A DNA stretch of 64,000 bases from an uncultured Pelagibacteraceae bacterium (GTDB lineage Bacteria; Pseudomonadota; Alphaproteobacteria; Pelagibacterales; Pelagibacteraceae), in NCBI GenBank assembly GCA_902590915.1, contig CACIYQ010000001.1, positions 186,001 to 250,000 on the forward strand, read 5' to 3'. The translations under genes and the position numbers were made by a program. This document shows positions 9,359 to 17,800 of this stretch, piece after piece. Each line of letters starts with the position of its first letter. Positions within the stretch are counted from its first letter, which is position 1. The notes beneath the pieces were generated by a model. It was given only the letters and a program-made list of their open reading frames with translations. It searched no databases and had not been told where the DNA came from.

Positions 9359-9873
9359 TATATTTTTTCAACTTTAACATTGTCGTTTGTAAATACACAA
9401 ATATCAGCAGCTACTTTAATAGCTTTTTTTGCAATCTCTTCAGCTGACATTTCACCTTCCATTAAAACCTTACCAGCTGCTAATGCGTAATTTCCACCAG
9501 AGCCTATTCCAATAACATCTCCCTCGGGCTCTAAAACATCTCCTGTTCCAGAAATAATATAACTATTATGTTTATCCCCAACAGCCATTAGCGCTTCTAA
9601 TCTTCTCAAATATTTATCTGTTCGCCAATCCTTAGCCAACTCAACAGCAGCTCTTGATAAATTACCTGCATGCTTTTCAAGTTTACCTTCTAATCTTTCA
9701 AATAAAGTTAACGCGTCTGCAGTTGATCCGGCAAAACCAGCAACAACATCTCTTTTTTCAATTTTTCTTACTTTTGAAGCAGTACTTTTTACAACAGTAT
9801 TTCCCATACTAACTTGCCCGTCACCAGCAACTACTACTTGATCGTTTTTTCTAACTAATACAATTGTTGTCAT
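9358..9873 (-). CDS. hslV: ATP-dependent protease HslUV, peptidase subunit
   Basis: HslV is the proteasome-like peptidase of the HslUV complex. The 171-residue protein begins [10 protein letters not shown]; removal of Met exposes the catalytic N-terminal Thr. It also has the conserved [15 protein letters not shown] and [13 protein letters not shown] segments. It is the first gene of the leftward hslV-hslU pair and is divergent from hisB, with 89 bp between them for both promoters. Confidence 0.97.
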   Translation of the reverse strand: MTTIVLVRKNDQVVVAGDGQVSMGNTVVKSTASKVRKIEKRDVVAGFAGSTADALTLFERLEGKLEKHAGNLSRAAVELAKDWRTDKYLRRLEALMAVGDKHNSYIISGTGDVLEPEGDVIGIGSGGNYALAAGKVLMEGEMSAEEIAKKAIKVAADICVFTNDNVKVEKI

Positions 9874-9962
9874 TATGAATAAATGGTAACTTATTTTGAT
9901 ACTTCAAGTAGAGACAGGGATATTGCTATAAAGAGATTAAGTATATATACCATTAAAAATAT

Positions 9963-10553
9963 ATGGCTAGAAAAGGAAAAATATCTCGAAAAACAAAAGA
10001 AACTAGTATCAGTGTTGAGGTTAATATTGATGGTAAAGGAAAGTACCAAATTGACACTGGCATAGGTTTTTTAGATCATATGCTAGAGCAATTATCAAAG
10101 CATTCTTTAATTGATTTAAAAGTTAAAGCTAAAGGAGATACACACATTGATCTTCATCACACTACCGAAGACACGGGAATTGCTATTGGTGAAGCTTTAA
10201 AAAAAGCTGCAAAAAAATTTGTTGGGATTAAACGTTATGCTCATCGACTTATTCCTATGGATGAAACATTAACCAGAGTTGCAATTGATGTTTCCAATAG
10301 ACCTTATTTGATATGGAAAGTAAAATTAAAAGTAGAAAAACTTGGAGAGATGGATACCGAATTATTTAAAGAATGGTTTCAAGCATTTTCTCAATCGGCG
10401 GGTATTACTCTACATGTTGAAAATATTTATGGAGATAATAGTCACCATATTATTGAGTCTTGCTACAAAGGTTTAGCAAGATCTTTAAGAGATGCTTTAG
10501 AGATGGACCTAAGAAATAAAAAGAGCATTCCTTCCACTAAAGGCTCATTATAA
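9963..10553 (+). CDS. hisB: Imidazoleglycerol-phosphate dehydratase
   Basis: HisB dehydrates imidazole glycerol phosphate in histidine synthesis. The 196-residue monofunctional enzyme has the two metal-binding His clusters, GFLDHML with [11 protein letters not shown], and later GDNSHHIIE. It lacks the phosphatase half seen in the enterobacterial fusion. The ATG at 9963 gives the family N-terminus. It is the first gene of the rightward hisB-hisH-hisA-hisF-hisE operon, next to hslV as in many alphaproteobacteria. Confidence 0.96.
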   Translation: MARKGKISRKTKETSISVEVNIDGKGKYQIDTGIGFLDHMLEQLSKHSLIDLKVKAKGDTHIDLHHTTEDTGIAIGEALKKAAKKFVGIKRYAHRLIPMDETLTRVAIDVSNRPYLIWKVKLKVEKLGEMDTELFKEWFQAFSQSAGITLHVENIYGDNSHHIIESCYKGLARSLRDALEMDLRNKKSIPSTKGSL

Positions 10554-10558
10554 GTTTA

Positions 10559-11185
10559 ATGAATGTCACAATTGTTGATTATAATTCTGGAAATATAAGT
10601 TCAGTCATAAATTCCTTTAAGGAAGTTGCCAAAGATAAGGTAAACATTGAAGTAACGTCTGACTTAAATAAAATTAAATCAAGTGATAAAGTAGTATTGC
10701 CAGGGCAAGGTTCGTTTAAAAGTTGTGTTGATGCACTTCATAAAATCAATGGTTTGGTGGATACATTAAATCTATTTACTATAAACGATAAAAAGCCACT
10801 TCTTGGAATTTGTGTGGGGTTACAAATGTTTGCTGATGTTGGTTATGAGGAAACAGAAACCAAGGGTTTAGGATGGATTTCTGGTAAAGTTTCTAAGATT
10901 GATAACCAAGGTGGAAAATTTAAACTACCACATATTGGTTGGAACCAACTAAATATTTTAAAGGATAGTAAAATTTTAAAAGATATAAAAAATAATTCGC
11001 ACATGTATTTTGTACATAGTTATGAATTTGTTCCTGAAGATAAAAATGTAATTACTACTACAACAGATTATTCATCAGATATAGTTTGTTCGGTCGAGAG
11101 AGAAAATATTTTTGGAACACAATTTCATCCTGAAAAAAGTGACAAGATTGGACTTAAAATAATTGAAAACTTTATTAATTTATAA
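10559..11185 (+). CDS. hisH: Imidazole glycerol phosphate synthase, glutaminase subunit
   Basis: HisH supplies ammonia from glutamine to HisF. The 208-residue class I glutamine amidotransferase has the nucleophile Cys85 in GICVGLQM and the catalytic His-Glu pair in FGTQFHPEKS near the C-terminus. The LPGQGSF oxyanion region is near residue 47. The next gene, hisA, begins on the base after its stop codon. Confidence 0.96.
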   Translation: MNVTIVDYNSGNISSVINSFKEVAKDKVNIEVTSDLNKIKSSDKVVLPGQGSFKSCVDALHKINGLVDTLNLFTINDKKPLLGICVGLQMFADVGYEETETKGLGWISGKVSKIDNQGGKFKLPHIGWNQLNILKDSKILKDIKNNSHMYFVHSYEFVPEDKNVITTTTDYSSDIVCSVERENIFGTQFHPEKSDKIGLKIIENFINL

Positions 11186-11902
11186 ATGAAAATATTTCCA
11201 GCAATAGATATTAAGGATAAAAAATGTGTGAGACTAATCAAAGGGGATTTTGAAAATAAAACTGAATATGAAATGTCACCAATAGAGCAAGCTGGGAAAT
11301 ATAAAGACAATGGTTTTAAAAATTTACACATAGTTGATTTAGATGGTGCTTTAACAGGGGAGCCTATTAATATTGATATTATTAAAGATATTGTAGGAAA
11401 ATTTGAATTAAAAATCGAAATAGGTGGTGGTGTAAGAAATTTTGAAACTATCTTAAAATATATTGATGCTGGAGTAGATAAAGTAATTCTTGGAAGTGCT
11501 GCTATTAAAGATAGAAATTTTTTAGAGGAAGCTTGTAAAAAATTCCCCAAACAAATTGCTTTGGGACTAGATGCAAAAGATGGTCACCTTGCAATTTCAG
11601 GGTGGACAGAGGATTCTGATAAATTAACAACTGAGTATTTAAAAAAAGTTAATGATTATGGCGTAAGCAGAATTATTTACACCGATATAAATAGAGATGG
11701 AACAAAGCAAAGCCCCAACTTTCAAGAAACACAAAAAATTGCTGAAATTTCAAATTGTCCTGTAGTTGTATCGGGTGGTGTCTCTTCCATTTTAGATATC
11801 AAAAAAGCTTCACAATTAAACAACATTGAAGGGGTTATAGTCGGCAAGGCTATATACGATGGAGATATAAAATTAGAGGAGCTTAAAAAAATTGAGAAAT
11901 AA
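11186..11902 (+). CDS. hisA: Phosphoribosylformimino-5-aminoimidazole carboxamide ribotide isomerase
   Basis: HisA performs the Amadori isomerisation of ProFAR to PRFAR. The 238-residue beta/alpha barrel has the N-terminal FPAIDIKDKKCVRL with the catalytic Asp8, and the second-half phosphate loop VVSGGVSS. The IEIGGGVRN loop is also present. It sits directly between hisH and a small unlisted ORF ahead of hisF. Confidence 0.95.
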   Translation: MKIFPAIDIKDKKCVRLIKGDFENKTEYEMSPIEQAGKYKDNGFKNLHIVDLDGALTGEPINIDIIKDIVGKFELKIEIGGGVRNFETILKYIDAGVDKVILGSAAIKDRNFLEEACKKFPKQIALGLDAKDGHLAISGWTEDSDKLTTEYLKKVNDYGVSRIIYTDINRDGTKQSPNFQETQKIAEISNCPVVVSGGVSSILDIKKASQLNNIEGVIVGKAIYDGDIKLEELKKIEK

Positions 11903-12040
11903 TTGGATATACTCGTAGCAATTATAATTATAATTTTTTTGAGATTTTTTTTTAAAAAAGTCGGTTTGTCCGAAAAAGTAAGCAGTACAATAATTTTATT
12001 AATAATCATTGCTTTGGCATATTGGGCAGGATACTTTTAA
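11903..12040 (+). CDS. Small hydrophobic protein between hisA and hisF (45 aa)
   Basis: A TTG codon placed directly after the hisA stop opens a 45-codon frame. The product reads LDILVAIIIIIFLRFFFKKV, followed by a short basic/polar turn and a second hydrophobic stretch ending ALAYWAGYF. This predicts two membrane segments or a hairpin. The abutting start, the matching strand and the position inside an otherwise gap-free operon argue that it is translated. I do not recognise a family, and in an AT-rich genome a chance hydrophobic ORF is possible. Confidence 0.45.
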   Translation: MDILVAIIIIIFLRFFFKKVGLSEKVSSTIILLIIIALAYWAGYF

Positions 12041-12064
12041 ATATTTAATAATAGTTTTTAATAG

Positions 12065-12817
12065 ATGCTTAAAAATAGAATAATCCCTTGTTTGGACGTT
12101 AAAAATGGAAGAGTAGTAAAAGGCATAAATTTTGTAGATTTAAAAGATGCGGGCGATCCGGTTGAGCAGGCTAAAATTTATTCTGATGGTGGTGCGGATG
12201 AAATTTGTTTTTTAGATATCACTGCTTCAAATGAAAATAGAGATACAATCTATGATGTAGTAGATAGAACTTCTAAGAAATGTTTTGTGCCTTTAACTGT
12301 CGGAGGTGGTGTTAGGAGTGTTGAGGATATTAATAAATTACTTAATTGTGGAGCAGATAAAGTATCAATTAACACTGCAGCAGTTCAAAATGCAAAAGTT
12401 GTTGAAGACAGTTCTAGGAAGTTTGGTTCTCAATGTATTGTGGTTGCAATTGATGCAAAGAGAAAAGATGGTGGATGGGAAATTTTTACTCATGGAGGAA
12501 GAAATTCAACTGGCATAAATGCTCTGGAATTTGCTTCTAGGATGGAAAAATGTGGAGCCGGAGAGCTATTAGTTACCTCTATGGATAAAGACGGAACCCA
12601 GTCTGGTTATGATATTGAGCTAATGCAAAAGATATCCTCTATGGTAAATATTCCAGTGATCGCATCCGGTGGAGTTGGAACGTTAGAGCATTTAGTAGAT
12701 GGAATAAAAGCAGGTGCTAGCGCTGTTTTAGCGGCATCTATATTTCACTATGGTACTTATTCAGTAAATGAGGCTAAGCAATATTTGGCCTCAAAAGATA
12801 TACCTGTTAGGATTTAA
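12065..12817 (+). CDS. hisF: Imidazole glycerol phosphate synthase, cyclase subunit
   Basis: HisF joins ammonia from HisH to PRFAR and makes IGP plus AICAR. The 250-residue barrel begins [20 protein letters not shown] with the catalytic Asp11. It contains the second conserved Asp in VVAIDAKR and phosphate loops LTVGGGVRS and [13 protein letters not shown] released here is recycled by PurH, also encoded in this window. It is followed one base later by hisE. Confidence 0.97.
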   Translation: MLKNRIIPCLDVKNGRVVKGINFVDLKDAGDPVEQAKIYSDGGADEICFLDITASNENRDTIYDVVDRTSKKCFVPLTVGGGVRSVEDINKLLNCGADKVSINTAAVQNAKVVEDSSRKFGSQCIVVAIDAKRKDGGWEIFTHGGRNSTGINALEFASRMEKCGAGELLVTSMDKDGTQSGYDIELMQKISSMVNIPVIASGGVGTLEHLVDGIKAGASAVLAASIFHYGTYSVNEAKQYLASKDIPVRI

Positions 12818-12818
12818 T

Positions 12819-13091
12819 ATGTTAAAAATTTTAGAAGATCTGGTAAATCTTGCAAGAGAACGAAAAAGTAATCCTGTTGAGGGCTCATATACTAACAAGC
12901 TTTTAGAGGACAAATCTTTAGCAAAAGAAAAGGTTTTAGAAGAAATTAATGAATTAATCGAAGCCGTAGAGCAAAATTCAAATAAAATTCATGAAGCTGC
13001 AGATGTGTTTTATCATTTAATAATGTATCTTGAAAAAAGTGATATAAAAATTGAAGATGTGATGGCGGAACTTAGTAATCGAAAGAAATAG
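12819..13091 (+). CDS. hisE: Phosphoribosyl-ATP pyrophosphatase
   Basis: HisE removes pyrophosphate from phosphoribosyl-ATP. I use the ATG at 12819, which gives a 90-residue protein beginning MLKILEDLVNLARERK. The metal-binding EEINELIEAVE and the downstream HEAADVFYHLIMYL helix are the family signatures. An upstream in-frame start at 12768 would lie within hisF and is not needed. It is not fused to HisI. Confidence 0.93.
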   Translation: MLKILEDLVNLARERKSNPVEGSYTNKLLEDKSLAKEKVLEEINELIEAVEQNSNKIHEAADVFYHLIMYLEKSDIKIEDVMAELSNRKK

Positions 13092-13093
13092 CT

Positions 13094-13237
13094 ATGATGC
13101 AAACTTATATAAATTGGGAAAAAAAACAAATTAATTGGTGGAAGAAAAAGCTAGATATATCTGATCATGGAATTGCTTGGATATCTTTTATCAAAGGAGC
13201 CTTGTTAGGATTAATAATTTATCATTTCTTTCTTTAG
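13094..13237 (+). CDS. Small basic single-pass membrane protein (47 aa)
   Basis: This 47-codon ORF starts with ATGATG two bases after the hisE stop. The N-terminal half is basic and aromatic (MMQTYINWEKKQINWWKKKL). The C-terminal half has one predicted membrane helix, GALLGLIIYHFFL. Close coupling to hisE and the positively charged cytoplasmic side make it a plausible last gene of the histidine operon. I do not recognise a family, so no function is proposed. Confidence 0.5.
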   Translation: MMQTYINWEKKQINWWKKKLDISDHGIAWISFIKGALLGLIIYHFFL

Positions 13238-13431
13238 TATTATTTTATAATTTTAACAAGTTTAGTTTGTTATAAAAAAACAAAAAGATTTTAAGTTAAA
13301 ATTAAACCCACAAGAAGCTTAGTCTCTTATGTTGTAGACAAAGGCTGCAAATGGTGCTCTTACATTTATATTAAATAAGCAAATTATAGGTTTCACTGAC
13401 GAGTGAATAAGTGTATATTTTTAAAAAAATT

Positions 13432-14226
13432 ATGATAGTGAAAATAATTTTAAAAATTTTAATATTAACTTTTATAATTTTTATACCCAAATCTTTTTCT
13501 AAAACTATCGGTAGTGGTGAAATTAAATTGACTGATAATATGATAGAATATTTTCATGAATATTTAAAAGGTAAAGCAGGGAATAAACCTGCAGCTTTTC
13601 TAATAACAACTGACGGTAGTTTTGCAATATATTGGTATTGTCCTGGTGGATCTCGCTGTCATCCGGGAGATGAAGTTCATTATATAAAACAATGCGAGGC
13701 AAGAGCCGGTGGTAATAAAGAATGCAAGGTTTTTGCAAGAGGAAGATCTATAAAATGGAAAAATAATATAAATCCAGGTAAAGGTAAAATATCAAAAATT
13801 AGTTCCAGACAAAGTTTTGATGAAATAAAATCCAAATTGAAAGAACTTGGCTTCGTTGGTAACACTAACAAAGAAGTAACTGAAATTAAAAAAAACAATA
13901 AAGATACAACAAAAAAATATGAGCTAAAAGGAGAACGTTCCATTGCTTTAAGTTGGGATGGTTACAACTCTTTAATAGCAGGAACTGTAAATTTTGATGA
14001 AGCAGATTATAAGGGAAATATAAGCCTATCTTTACCTAATAATGATGGTATCTGCGAGGGCTCTTATTCACTGCAAGAAGGAGGAAAAGGAACTTGGCAG
14101 ATTGCATGTACCAATAATATGGGAGCAGCAGGCACGCTTAAATGGAAAAAAAAGGGCAGTGTTACGGGTGTTGGTAGAGATTACAATGAAAAAAAAGTTA
14201 GATTTACTGTATCAAAACAGAGTTAG
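13432..14226 (+). CDS. Secreted cysteine-containing protein of unknown function
   Basis: The protein begins with a strong signal peptide, MIVKIILKILILTFIIFIPK, ending near KSFS. A first domain contains YWYCPGGSRCHPGDE and ends with KECKVFARGRSIKW; its Cys residues suggest disulfides. A Lys- and Asn-rich linker follows. A C-terminal beta-rich domain contains GICEGSYSLQ and WQIACTNNMGAAGTLKW. A GTG at 13411 would add 7 residues, but the ATG gives a normal signal peptide. The ARGRxIxW segment recurs in alphaproteobacterial secreted proteins of unknown role. It is likely periplasmic or envelope-attached. Confidence 0.75.
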   Translation: MIVKIILKILILTFIIFIPKSFSKTIGSGEIKLTDNMIEYFHEYLKGKAGNKPAAFLITTDGSFAIYWYCPGGSRCHPGDEVHYIKQCEARAGGNKECKVFARGRSIKWKNNINPGKGKISKISSRQSFDEIKSKLKELGFVGNTNKEVTEIKKNNKDTTKKYELKGERSIALSWDGYNSLIAGTVNFDEADYKGNISLSLPNNDGICEGSYSLQEGGKGTWQIACTNNMGAAGTLKWKKKGSVTGVGRDYNEKKVRFTVSKQS

Positions 14227-14245
14227 TTAAAAATTAGCTTTATTT

Positions 14246-14611
14246 ATGGTTTACGATAACAATAACATCTTTGCAAAAATTCTTAGAGGAGAGATACCTT
14301 GTAACAAAATTTATGAGGATGAGTTTGTTTTATCCTTTCATGACATTAATCCACAAAAAAAAATTCACGCTTTAGTAATTCCCAAAGGAAAGTATATTGA
14401 TCTAGATGATTTTAGTATAAATGCTTCATCGGAGGAGATGGTGGGTTTGTTAAAAGGCATAAATATTGTTGCAAAAAAATTAGGTATTTCAACAGAAGAA
14501 GGCAAAGGTTATAGAGCTTTAGCAAATGTCAATGAACATGGTGGTCAGGAGGTTCCTCATTTACATTTCCATCTCTTTGGAGGTGAAACAGTTGGAAAAA
14601 TGGTTGAGTGA
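14246..14611 (+). CDS. hinT: HIT family purine nucleoside phosphoramidase-type hydrolase
   Basis: The 121-residue protein is a Hint-type hydrolase that cleaves AMP-amine phosphoramidates. The His triad VPHLHFHLFGG is near the C-terminus, and the N-terminal IFAKILRGEIPCNKIYEDE is characteristic. The GxMVE-like ending (GGETVGKMVE) matches bacterial HinT. It overlaps the following acetyltransferase gene by 4 bp. Confidence 0.93.
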   Translation: MVYDNNNIFAKILRGEIPCNKIYEDEFVLSFHDINPQKKIHALVIPKGKYIDLDDFSINASSEEMVGLLKGINIVAKKLGISTEEGKGYRALANVNEHGGQEVPHLHFHLFGGETVGKMVE

Positions 14612-15111
14612 CACAGGAAGTAAAAAGAAATTACTTAGAAATAAATTCTCTTGAAGATCTTAATCAAGGATCTAAGCCCTCTGATGATTACTCTTTGGAT
14701 TTGTTAAACCCAATTAATTTTCAATTAAATAAATTTTTTTATAAAAACATTGGTAATAAACACAAGTGGGTAGATAGATTAATTTGGACTGAGGAAAAGT
14801 GGATAAATTATGTTTCAAGTAAAAACGTTAAAACATATGTATTAAAGTGCAAAGATGACTTAGTGGGCTTTTTTGAATTAATTCATCATCAAGAAAAACA
14901 GGAGGTTGAAATTGCCTATCTAGGTATTTTGGAGGAGTATCATAATAAAAAACTAGGATCATATTTATTATCAGAAGCTATTAAGATTTCTTTTAAAAAT
15001 AAAATTGATAGAGTTTGGGTTCACACATGTACCTTAGATCATAAGAATGCTTTAAATAATTATATGACAAGAGGAATGAAAATATTTAAAACTGAAATTA
15101 TAAATATTTAA
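14608..15111 (+). CDS. GNAT family N-acetyltransferase
   Basis: The 167-residue protein starts at a GTG overlapping the hinT stop. The GNAT core is in its second half: strand VEIAYLGILEEYHNKKLGSYLL, with the acetyl-CoA pyrophosphate loop in the HNKKLGS region, then a helix and the DRVWVHTCTLDHKNALNNYM segment. The substrate cannot be told. The downstream gene lolA converges with a 4-bp overlap. Confidence 0.85.
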   Translation: MTQEVKRNYLEINSLEDLNQGSKPSDDYSLDLLNPINFQLNKFFYKNIGNKHKWVDRLIWTEEKWINYVSSKNVKTYVLKCKDDLVGFFELIHHQEKQEVEIAYLGILEEYHNKKLGSYLLSEAIKISFKNKIDRVWVHTCTLDHKNALNNYMTRGMKIFKTEIINI

Positions 15112-15656
15112 TCCTGATCTGGAAGTTTAAACATATTTTTTGCGATTATTCTATTTTTTCGAATTGATGAGAGAAAAGTAATATTGAAGTTTTGGTAGAC
15201 ATCTGTATTTTGCCATCCAATTAAATCAAAAGTTTTATTATTGAAAAAAACGTTGATTTCGTTATCATTTTCTTTGATTGTATAATTAATATAAGATCCA
15301 TCAACAATTCTTTCTTCTAAAACCTCTATTTTTTTGATTAAGAAATTTTTATCTAGAATAAAGTTTAGAGGAGTTTTATCAAGTGGATAGCGATAGTAAC
15401 TACTAATAGTTTTAATCACTAAGGATTTACCATTTGAGACTAGAATTTTATTATTACTTTTAGCATATTCACAAAATATTTTTTTTGGATATTCAATTGT
15501 GCAATTTCCATTTTCAATTTTTCCATTAATATTTTGTTCAAAATTAAAATCTAGATTTCTGGTTTGATTTAAATTTTCGATAATTTTTTCTTTATTATTT
15601 GCATTGCCATTTGTAATGAAAAATAAAATAAAAAATATAAATAAATACTTCAACAT
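15108..15656 (-). CDS. lolA: Outer-membrane lipoprotein carrier protein
   Basis: LolA ferries lipoproteins through the periplasm to the outer membrane. The 182-residue protein has a signal peptide (MLKYLFIFFILFFITNGNAN). It then shows the LolA pattern of a FNFEQNINGKIENG strand and a C-terminal FDLIGWQNTDVYQN segment, equivalent to the LxxLxxxDxxGxxT region. It is typical in length and directly follows ftsK (abutting at 15656), a common alphaproteobacterial pair. Confidence 0.85.
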   Translation of the reverse strand: MLKYLFIFFILFFITNGNANNKEKIIENLNQTRNLDFNFEQNINGKIENGNCTIEYPKKIFCEYAKSNNKILVSNGKSLVIKTISSYYRYPLDKTPLNFILDKNFLIKKIEVLEERIVDGSYINYTIKENDNEINVFFNNKTFDLIGWQNTDVYQNFNITFLSSIRKNRIIAKNMFKLPDQD

Positions 15657-17740
15657 TAAAGAACGTCTCTCTTGCCCACATGATTAGCTTTGCTAACTAT
15701 GCCATCAGCTTCCATCATATCAATAATTCTTGCAGCTCTATTGTATCCTATTTGTAATTTTCTCTGTAAAAAAGAGGTGGAGGCCTTTCCCTCCGTTCTA
15801 ATTATTTCTAAAGCTTGCTCATATAGTTCATCTTTATCACCTTGATTACTACTATCTCCAATTTCTTTTTCATCTGCAAAATTTAATATCTCGTCAACAT
15901 AATCTGGTTCTGCTTGTGATCTTAAAAAATTATTAATTTTTTCTATTTCATTGTCTGAAACAAAAGGAGCATGAATTCTCACAATCCGGTTAGCAGAAGA
16001 CATGTAAAGCATATCACCTTTACCGAGTAATTGTTCTGCTCCTTGTTCCCCGAGGATTGTTCTACTATCGATTTTTGAGGTAACCTGAAACGATATTCTA
16101 GTTGGAAAATTTGCCTTAATAGTACCTGTAATTACATCGACACTTGGTCTTTGCGTTGCCATGATGATATGAATTCCAGCTGCTCTTGCCATTTGAGAAA
16201 GTTTTTGAATATAATTTTCGATTTCTTTTCCTGCCACCAACATTAAGTCGGACATTTCATCTACCACTACAACTATATAAGGCATCGGCAGTTTATGTTT
16301 TGAGTTATATCCGTCAATGTTTCTTACCCCCTCTTTGGTCATTAGCCTGTATCTACTTTCCATCTCCTTCACTACCCATCCAAGAACAGATGTAGCTTTT
16401 TTTGCTTCTGTTATTACAGGACATAATAAATGAGGGATCCCTTCGTAAGTAGAAAGTTCAAGCATTTTTGGATCTATTAAAATGAATTTACATTTATCAG
16501 GAGTGTGCCGATAAAGCAGAGACAAAATAATTGTATTAATACAAACCGACTTTCCAGATCCAGTAGTTCCTGCAATCAGAAGGTGCGGCATTGAAAATAA
16601 ATCTCCAACAATAGGTTTACCCGATATACTTTTACCTAATGCTATTGGTAATTTTATTTCTTTCTTTTTAAAATCATAATTGCTTAATATTTCACTTAGA
16701 TAAACGTTCTCTCTAGTATTGTTTGGTAGCTCTATTCCAATAGTGTTACTTCCTGGTATCGTTGCAATTCTGGCAGATTCTGAACTGGTGTTTCGAGCTA
16801 TATCATCTGATAAATTAATAATTTTAGAAACCTTAACTCCTGCAGCGGGTTCAAACTCATTGAGAGTTACAACAGGACCATGACTTACTTTTTTTATATT
16901 ACCATTAACACCAAAATCTAAAAGAATTTTTTCTAAAAATTCTGAGTTATGTGTTTCTTTTTGATCGGAATTCTCTCTATCTTGTTTAGTTGTAACTTTT
17001 AGTAAATCAAAACTTGGAAGTTTAAATTTTATCCTTTCATTTATCTTATTTTCAGCTTTGATAAAAGGGAGGTCCTCTTGGATTAAATTTTTAATTTCTT
17101 CTTGTGGAATATATTCACTGATAACTTCACTTTTATCTGTGTAATTTTTTTCTTTCTTCTTAAAAAGAAAATTATAAATTTTAAAAATTGTATTATAAAA
17201 TTTTAGTGGCTCAAAATTTATACTTACTAAAAACAAGAAAATTATTAAAATAATTAAAACGTAGAATGAAGTAGTTTCGTGAATCCGAATTATGGAATTT
17301 AAAAATGTTTGATTAAAATAATTTCCAACAAAACCACCATTGCCATTGATATGAAGTGTAAAAGCTTCGGCATAAAAAAAACTAAAAAAAAGTGTTCCAA
17401 ATATACAATAAATTGTTGTAAAAAAAATATTTTCAACCAATAAAAAAAACTCCTTAAGTCTTACAATGTTAATACCAGTCAAAATAAAGGTAAAAGATAT
17501 TAAATAAGAGATCAGGCCAACCGATTGAAAGAATAAATCTGAGATAAAACTACCTTGAAATCCTAATAAATTTTTAATTTCTTTATTATCGGGGAATACA
17601 AAGTTAGGATCTTCAGGTGAGTATGTAATTAAAGCTACAAGCAGTAAAGAACCTGCTAAAAAAATAAGTATACCGAAAATTTCTGCTAGACGTTTTATTG
17701 CAAAATTAAGTACTAAATTGGTTGTTTTCTTAAAATCCAT
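15656..17740 (-). CDS. ftsK: DNA translocase FtsK
   Basis: FtsK couples septation to chromosome segregation. The 694-residue protein has about four N-terminal membrane helices and a short linker of roughly 60-80 residues. The motor has Walker A GTTGSGKSVCIN and Walker B YIVVVVDEMSDLM. A C-terminal gamma winged-helix domain of about 65 residues (from DELYEQALEII to the GKRDVL end) reads KOPS sequences. The linker is far shorter than in E. coli, as expected for a streamlined genome. It is cotranscribed with lolA. Confidence 0.96.
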   Translation of the reverse strand: MDFKKTTNLVLNFAIKRLAEIFGILIFLAGSLLLVALITYSPEDPNFVFPDNKEIKNLLGFQGSFISDLFFQSVGLISYLISFTFILTGINIVRLKEFFLLVENIFFTTIYCIFGTLFFSFFYAEAFTLHINGNGGFVGNYFNQTFLNSIIRIHETTSFYVLIILIIFLFLVSINFEPLKFYNTIFKIYNFLFKKKEKNYTDKSEVISEYIPQEEIKNLIQEDLPFIKAENKINERIKFKLPSFDLLKVTTKQDRENSDQKETHNSEFLEKILLDFGVNGNIKKVSHGPVVTLNEFEPAAGVKVSKIINLSDDIARNTSSESARIATIPGSNTIGIELPNNTRENVYLSEILSNYDFKKKEIKLPIALGKSISGKPIVGDLFSMPHLLIAGTTGSGKSVCINTIILSLLYRHTPDKCKFILIDPKMLELSTYEGIPHLLCPVITEAKKATSVLGWVVKEMESRYRLMTKEGVRNIDGYNSKHKLPMPYIVVVVDEMSDLMLVAGKEIENYIQKLSQMARAAGIHIIMATQRPSVDVITGTIKANFPTRISFQVTSKIDSRTILGEQGAEQLLGKGDMLYMSSANRIVRIHAPFVSDNEIEKINNFLRSQAEPDYVDEILNFADEKEIGDSSNQGDKDELYEQALEIIRTEGKASTSFLQRKLQIGYNRAARIIDMMEADGIVSKANHVGKRDVL

Positions 17741-17800
17741 ATATGAATCAATTTAACCACTTTGTATCATCTAATTTTTGTTGTTAAAATTAAAAATAAT

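Noticed and set aside
9883-10065. 60-codon frame in the hslV-hisB spacer
   Set aside because: It runs out of frame into hisB and has no family features; the spacer is better explained as divergent promoters.
13254-13272. Hairpin TAACAA with TTGTTA after the hisE-linked small ORF, as a terminator
   Set aside because: The stem is only 6 A/T-rich pairs and the plus-strand flank is A-rich, not T-rich, so it does not fit termination of the his operon.
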